Below, piece after piece: positions 60,548 through 64,000 of a stretch of 64,000 nt of DNA; positions within the stretch are counted from its first letter, which is position 1, and each line of letters opens with the position of its first letter. The translations under genes were made by a program, and so were the position numbers. The notes under the pieces are model-generated. The model was not told where the DNA came from. It worked only from the letters and a program-made list of their open reading frames with translations, and made no database searches. Source of the stretch: Brachyhypopomus gauderio (Eukaryota; Chordata; Actinopteri; Gymnotiformes; Hypopomidae); NCBI RefSeq assembly GCF_052324685.1, contig NC_135212.1, forward strand, positions 62,001 through 126,000, read 5' to 3'.

Positions 60548-63500
60548 TTAAGTTGGCTTGACAAAGCCAACTTACTGTTCTTCTTATTCTTCTTAATATT
60601 ATTATTATTCTTCCGCTGCAAATTTTCAAACGCTATTTCGTCCACAGCTTTTAAGATAGAACCACCAAACTTTGTAGGAACCTCCGCCCTATATCAGAAT
60701 GGTATGCTACTGCTTTATAGAAAGATAAACCACCTGCATCCCTCCTTTCTATACCTCCATCCGAGCCATTTTTCCCATAGACTTTCATTGGGCCAATTTT
60801 CAAACTGCTCTCATTTTGTCAGATGTCAAGATAAATCCACCAAACTCGATATGCATGGTCCACTGATGGAATCGAAATGATTCAACAACTTTTTACAACT
60901 ATATCACTCTTTTATCCCTTCTTTTTCATCCCTTCTTTTTCAGCCATTCACTTCCATTCATTTTTCACTGCCTTCTAGCTCGTATGTTTTATATGCTATT
61001 ACCACCAAAATCACTAGATATAGTACATCTGGTCTGATATCAATAAAGATACAATTATTTTTCAGCACTCATTCTTTATTCATCCTTTTTTCATCCCTCC
61101 ATCTTCTCATAGGAATACATTGATTTTACAACTACATCAGCTGTATAGATAGTACAACTAAATCTGCTGTACTGACTAAGCTGTATATATGCTACACAGG
61201 TGGTATATGGTCTTATATGGTCTAAAACAGCTTTTTATTTTCTTCTATTCATTCTTTTTTCATTCCTTCATCCCTCCGTCCTCCCATTGGAAACAACTAA
61301 TATAACTCAATCAGCTGTTTAGATAGAACAACTAAATCTGCTGTACTGATTCAACAGTTAATATGATAAATATGCTGTTATATGGTCTAAAACAGCCTTT
61401 TATTTTCTTCTATTCTTTCTTTTTTCATCACTTCATCCCTCCATCGTCCCATTGAAAACCACTGATATAACTTAATCATATGTATAGATGAACAACTAAA
61501 AATGCTATAACAATTCAACTGTATACATGCTAAACATGGTGTTATATGGTCTTATATGGTATAAAACAGCTTTTTATTTTCTTCTATTCATTCTTTTTTC
61601 ATCCCTTCATCCCTCCATACTCCCATAGGAATACATTGATTTCATAACTACCTTAATTTTCAAGATACAGTGATCAAACCTTGTGACATGACTCAGTAGC
61701 TGATCCCTAGCACCGCACTGAATATCATATTGATGCCATTTGTCTATCCTCCCATTCTATCATTTCATTCATCCCTCCATCCTCCCATTGGAAACCATTG
61801 ATTTAATCAAATCCTTAATTTTCAAGATACAGTGATAAAACTTGGTGACATGACTCAGTAGCTGATCCCTAACACTGCCCTGAATATCATATTGACGCCA
61901 TTTGGTTATCCTCCCATTCTATCATTTCATTCATCCCTCCATCCTCCCATTGGAAACCATTGATTTAATCAAATCCTTAATTTTCAAGATAGAGTGATCA
62001 AACCTTGTGACATGACTCAGTAGCTGATCCCTAGCACTACACTGAATATCATATTGATGCCAATTGTCTGTACTCCCCTTCTATCATTTCATTCATCCCT
62101 CCATCCTCCCATAAGAATCCTTTGATTTTAAAAATCCTTTAATTTTCAAGATACAGTGATCAAACATGGTGAAATGACTCACTACCTGATCCCTAGCACT
62201 GTACTGAATATCATATTGATGCCATTTGTCTATCTTCCCATTCTATCATTTCATTCATCCCTCCATCCTCACATAAGAAGCCATTGATTTTATAAAATCC
62301 TTAATTTTTGAGATATAGTGATCAAACTTGGTGAAATGACTCAGTAGCTGATCCCTAGCACTGCACTGAATATAATATTGATGCCATTTGTCTATCCTCC
62401 CATTCTATCATTTCATTCATCCCTCCATCCTCCCATTGGAAACCATTGATTTAATCAAATCCTTAATTTTCAAGATACAGTGATCAAACTTGGTGACATG
62501 ACTCAGTAGCTGATCCCTAACACTGCACTGAATATCATATTGATGCCATTTGTCTATCCTCCCATTCTATCATTTCATTCATCCCTCCATCCTCCCATTG
62601 GAAACCATTGATTTAATCAAATCCTTAATTTTCAAGATACAGTGATCAAACCTTGTGACATGACTCAGTAGCTGATCCCTAGCACCGCACTGAATATCTT
62701 ATTGATGCCATTTGTCTATCCTCCCATTCTATCATTTCATTCATCCCTCCATCCTCCCATTGGAAACCATTGATTTAATCAAATCCTTAATTTTCAAGAT
62801 ACAGTGATCAAACTTGGTGAAATGACTCAGTAGCTGATCCCTAGCACCGCACTGAATAGCATATTGATGCCATTTGTCTATCCTCCCATTCTATCATTTC
62901 ATTCATCCCTCCATCCTCCCATTGAAAACCATTGATTTAATCAAATCCTTAATTTTCAAGATACAGTGATCAAACCTTGTGACATGACTCAGTAGCTGAT
63001 CCCTAGCACCGCACTGAATAGCATATTAATGCCATTTGTCTATCCTCCCATTCTATCATTTCATTCATCCCTCCATCCTCCCATTGGAAACCTATGATTT
63101 AATCAAATCCTTAATTTTCAAGATACAGTGATCAAATTTGGTGAAATGACTCAGTAGCTGATCCCTAGCACCGCACTGAATAGCATATTGATGCCATTTG
63201 TCTATCCTCCCATTCTATCATTTCATTCATCCCTCCATCCTCCCATTGAAAACCATTGATTTAATCAAATCCTTAATTTTCAAGATACAGTGATCAAACT
63301 TGGTGACATGACTCAGTAGCTGATCCCTAGCACTACACTGAATAGCATATTGATGCCATTTGTCTATCCTCCCATTCTATCATTTCATTCATCCCTCCAT
63401 CCTCTCATAGATAACCATTGATTTAATCAAATCCTTAATTTTCAAGATACAGTGATCAAACCTTGTGACATGACTCAGTAGCTGATCCCTAACACTGCAC

Positions 63501-64000
63501 TAAATAACATATTGATGCCAATTGGCTATCCTCCCTTTCTATCATTTCATTCATCCCTCCATCCTCCCATAAGAATCCATTGATTTCATAAATCCCTTAA
63601 TTTTCAAGATACAGTGATCAAACCTTGTGACATGACTCAGTAGCTGATCCCTAACACTACACTGAATATCATATTGATGCAATTTGTCTATACTCCCTTT
63701 CTATCATTTCATTCATCCCTCCATCCTCCCATATGATTCAATTGGTTTTATAACTCAACCAGATGTATAGATAGAACAACTAAAACTGCTGTACTCACTC
63801 CACTGTAAATATACTAAATATGGTCTTACATGGTTTTAAACAATTTTTTCTTCTATTCATTCGTTTTCATCCCTCCATCCTCCCATAGGAAACCATTGAT
63901 TTTTTTAACTGTTTCAGGTGTTAAGATAAATCAACTAAATTTGCTGTCCTTATTGAACTACTATGCTTTTCTGGGACCAACTATTATCATTTAACATACT
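60548..64000 (+). mobile_element. E11: type A element, copy of E9, cut by the window end
   Basis: Foldback at 60550-60573. It follows E9 base for base with very few changes (for example 63028 A for G at 55648). It runs out about 75 bp before its expected CTAG end. Confidence 0.62.
61650..63730 (+). repeat. 162 bp satellite array (E11)
   Basis: About thirteen monomers in the same order and with the same variants as the E9 array. Confidence 0.95.

Larger units (their letters stand above)
58703..64000 (+). repeat. Second copy of a 7380 bp tandem duplication
   Basis: 58703-64000 matches 51323-56620 at a constant offset of 7380 without visible gaps. The offset equals the length of E9 (3528) plus E10 (3852), so the duplicated unit is exactly two elements. 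The few differences cluster near 59300-59460. Confidence 0.93.

Overview
The window looks like a teleost fish chromosome segment built almost entirely of nested mobile elements and satellite DNA. The evidence is an AT-rich vertebrate-type sequence with spliced genes (GT-AG introns), a fish-type Helentron (protease / Rep / helicase / endonuclease), a piggyBac element, a Rex1/CR1-like LINE end, hAT- and Harbinger-like short elements, and no bacterial gene organisation. I could not identify the species, and I see no convincing single-copy host gene, tRNA or rRNA.

Main architecture: about eleven large elements (called E1-E11 here) lie head to tail in one orientation, with almost no spacer. They follow each other at 1-4489, 4490-13265, 13266-14807, 14808-18802, 18803-41376, 41377-45974, 45975-49513, 49514-53167, 53168-56695, 56696-60547 and 60548 to the window end. 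A full unit starts with a foldback (AAGTTGGCTTGACAAAGC and its complement) and carries a conserved ~400 bp head and ~170 bp AT-rich repeats. It then has a long array of 162 bp satellite monomers, an inverted copy of the start motif, the hairpin AAAGTTTGTTCACAAACTTT, and the end ACTTTCTAG followed by TT. This layout (subterminal inverted repeats, central tandem repeats, 3' hairpin, CTAG end, insertion before T) resembles Helitron-like/Helentron-derived non-autonomous elements. E3 and E6 form a second subfamily (type B) with different internal repeats.

E5 (18803-41376, 22.6 kb) is exceptional. Between the same two termini it carries a Helentron gene set on the minus strand: a peptidase C76-like protease ORF at 29793-31475, overlapping a Rep-helicase-endonuclease ORF at 24344-29821. 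It also carries a divergent three-exon gene on the plus strand (36270-38554) with RPA-like OB folds. A decayed copy of that OB-fold gene sits in E1 (168-1307), again upstream of satellite and the same 3' terminus. The linkage suggests that E5 is, or derives from, the autonomous partner of the surrounding satellite-bearing elements. The Rep/helicase strand is opposite to the 3' hairpin strand, so nesting or capture remains possible.

Later insertions: a 4787 bp piggyBac element with TTAA target duplication (6206-10992) encoding a three-exon transposase; a solo LTR-like element (22960-23319, TSD CTCCC); a LINE 3' end (about 36877-37455); a MITE (35329-35691); a 110 bp palindrome (38775-38884); a 1.1 kb insertion (39214-40319); a hAT-like element (40406-41091); and a 986 bp insertion carrying a truncated Crypton/DUF3504-like ORF (48445-49430). 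The right end contains a recent 7380 bp tandem duplication equal to exactly E9 plus E10.
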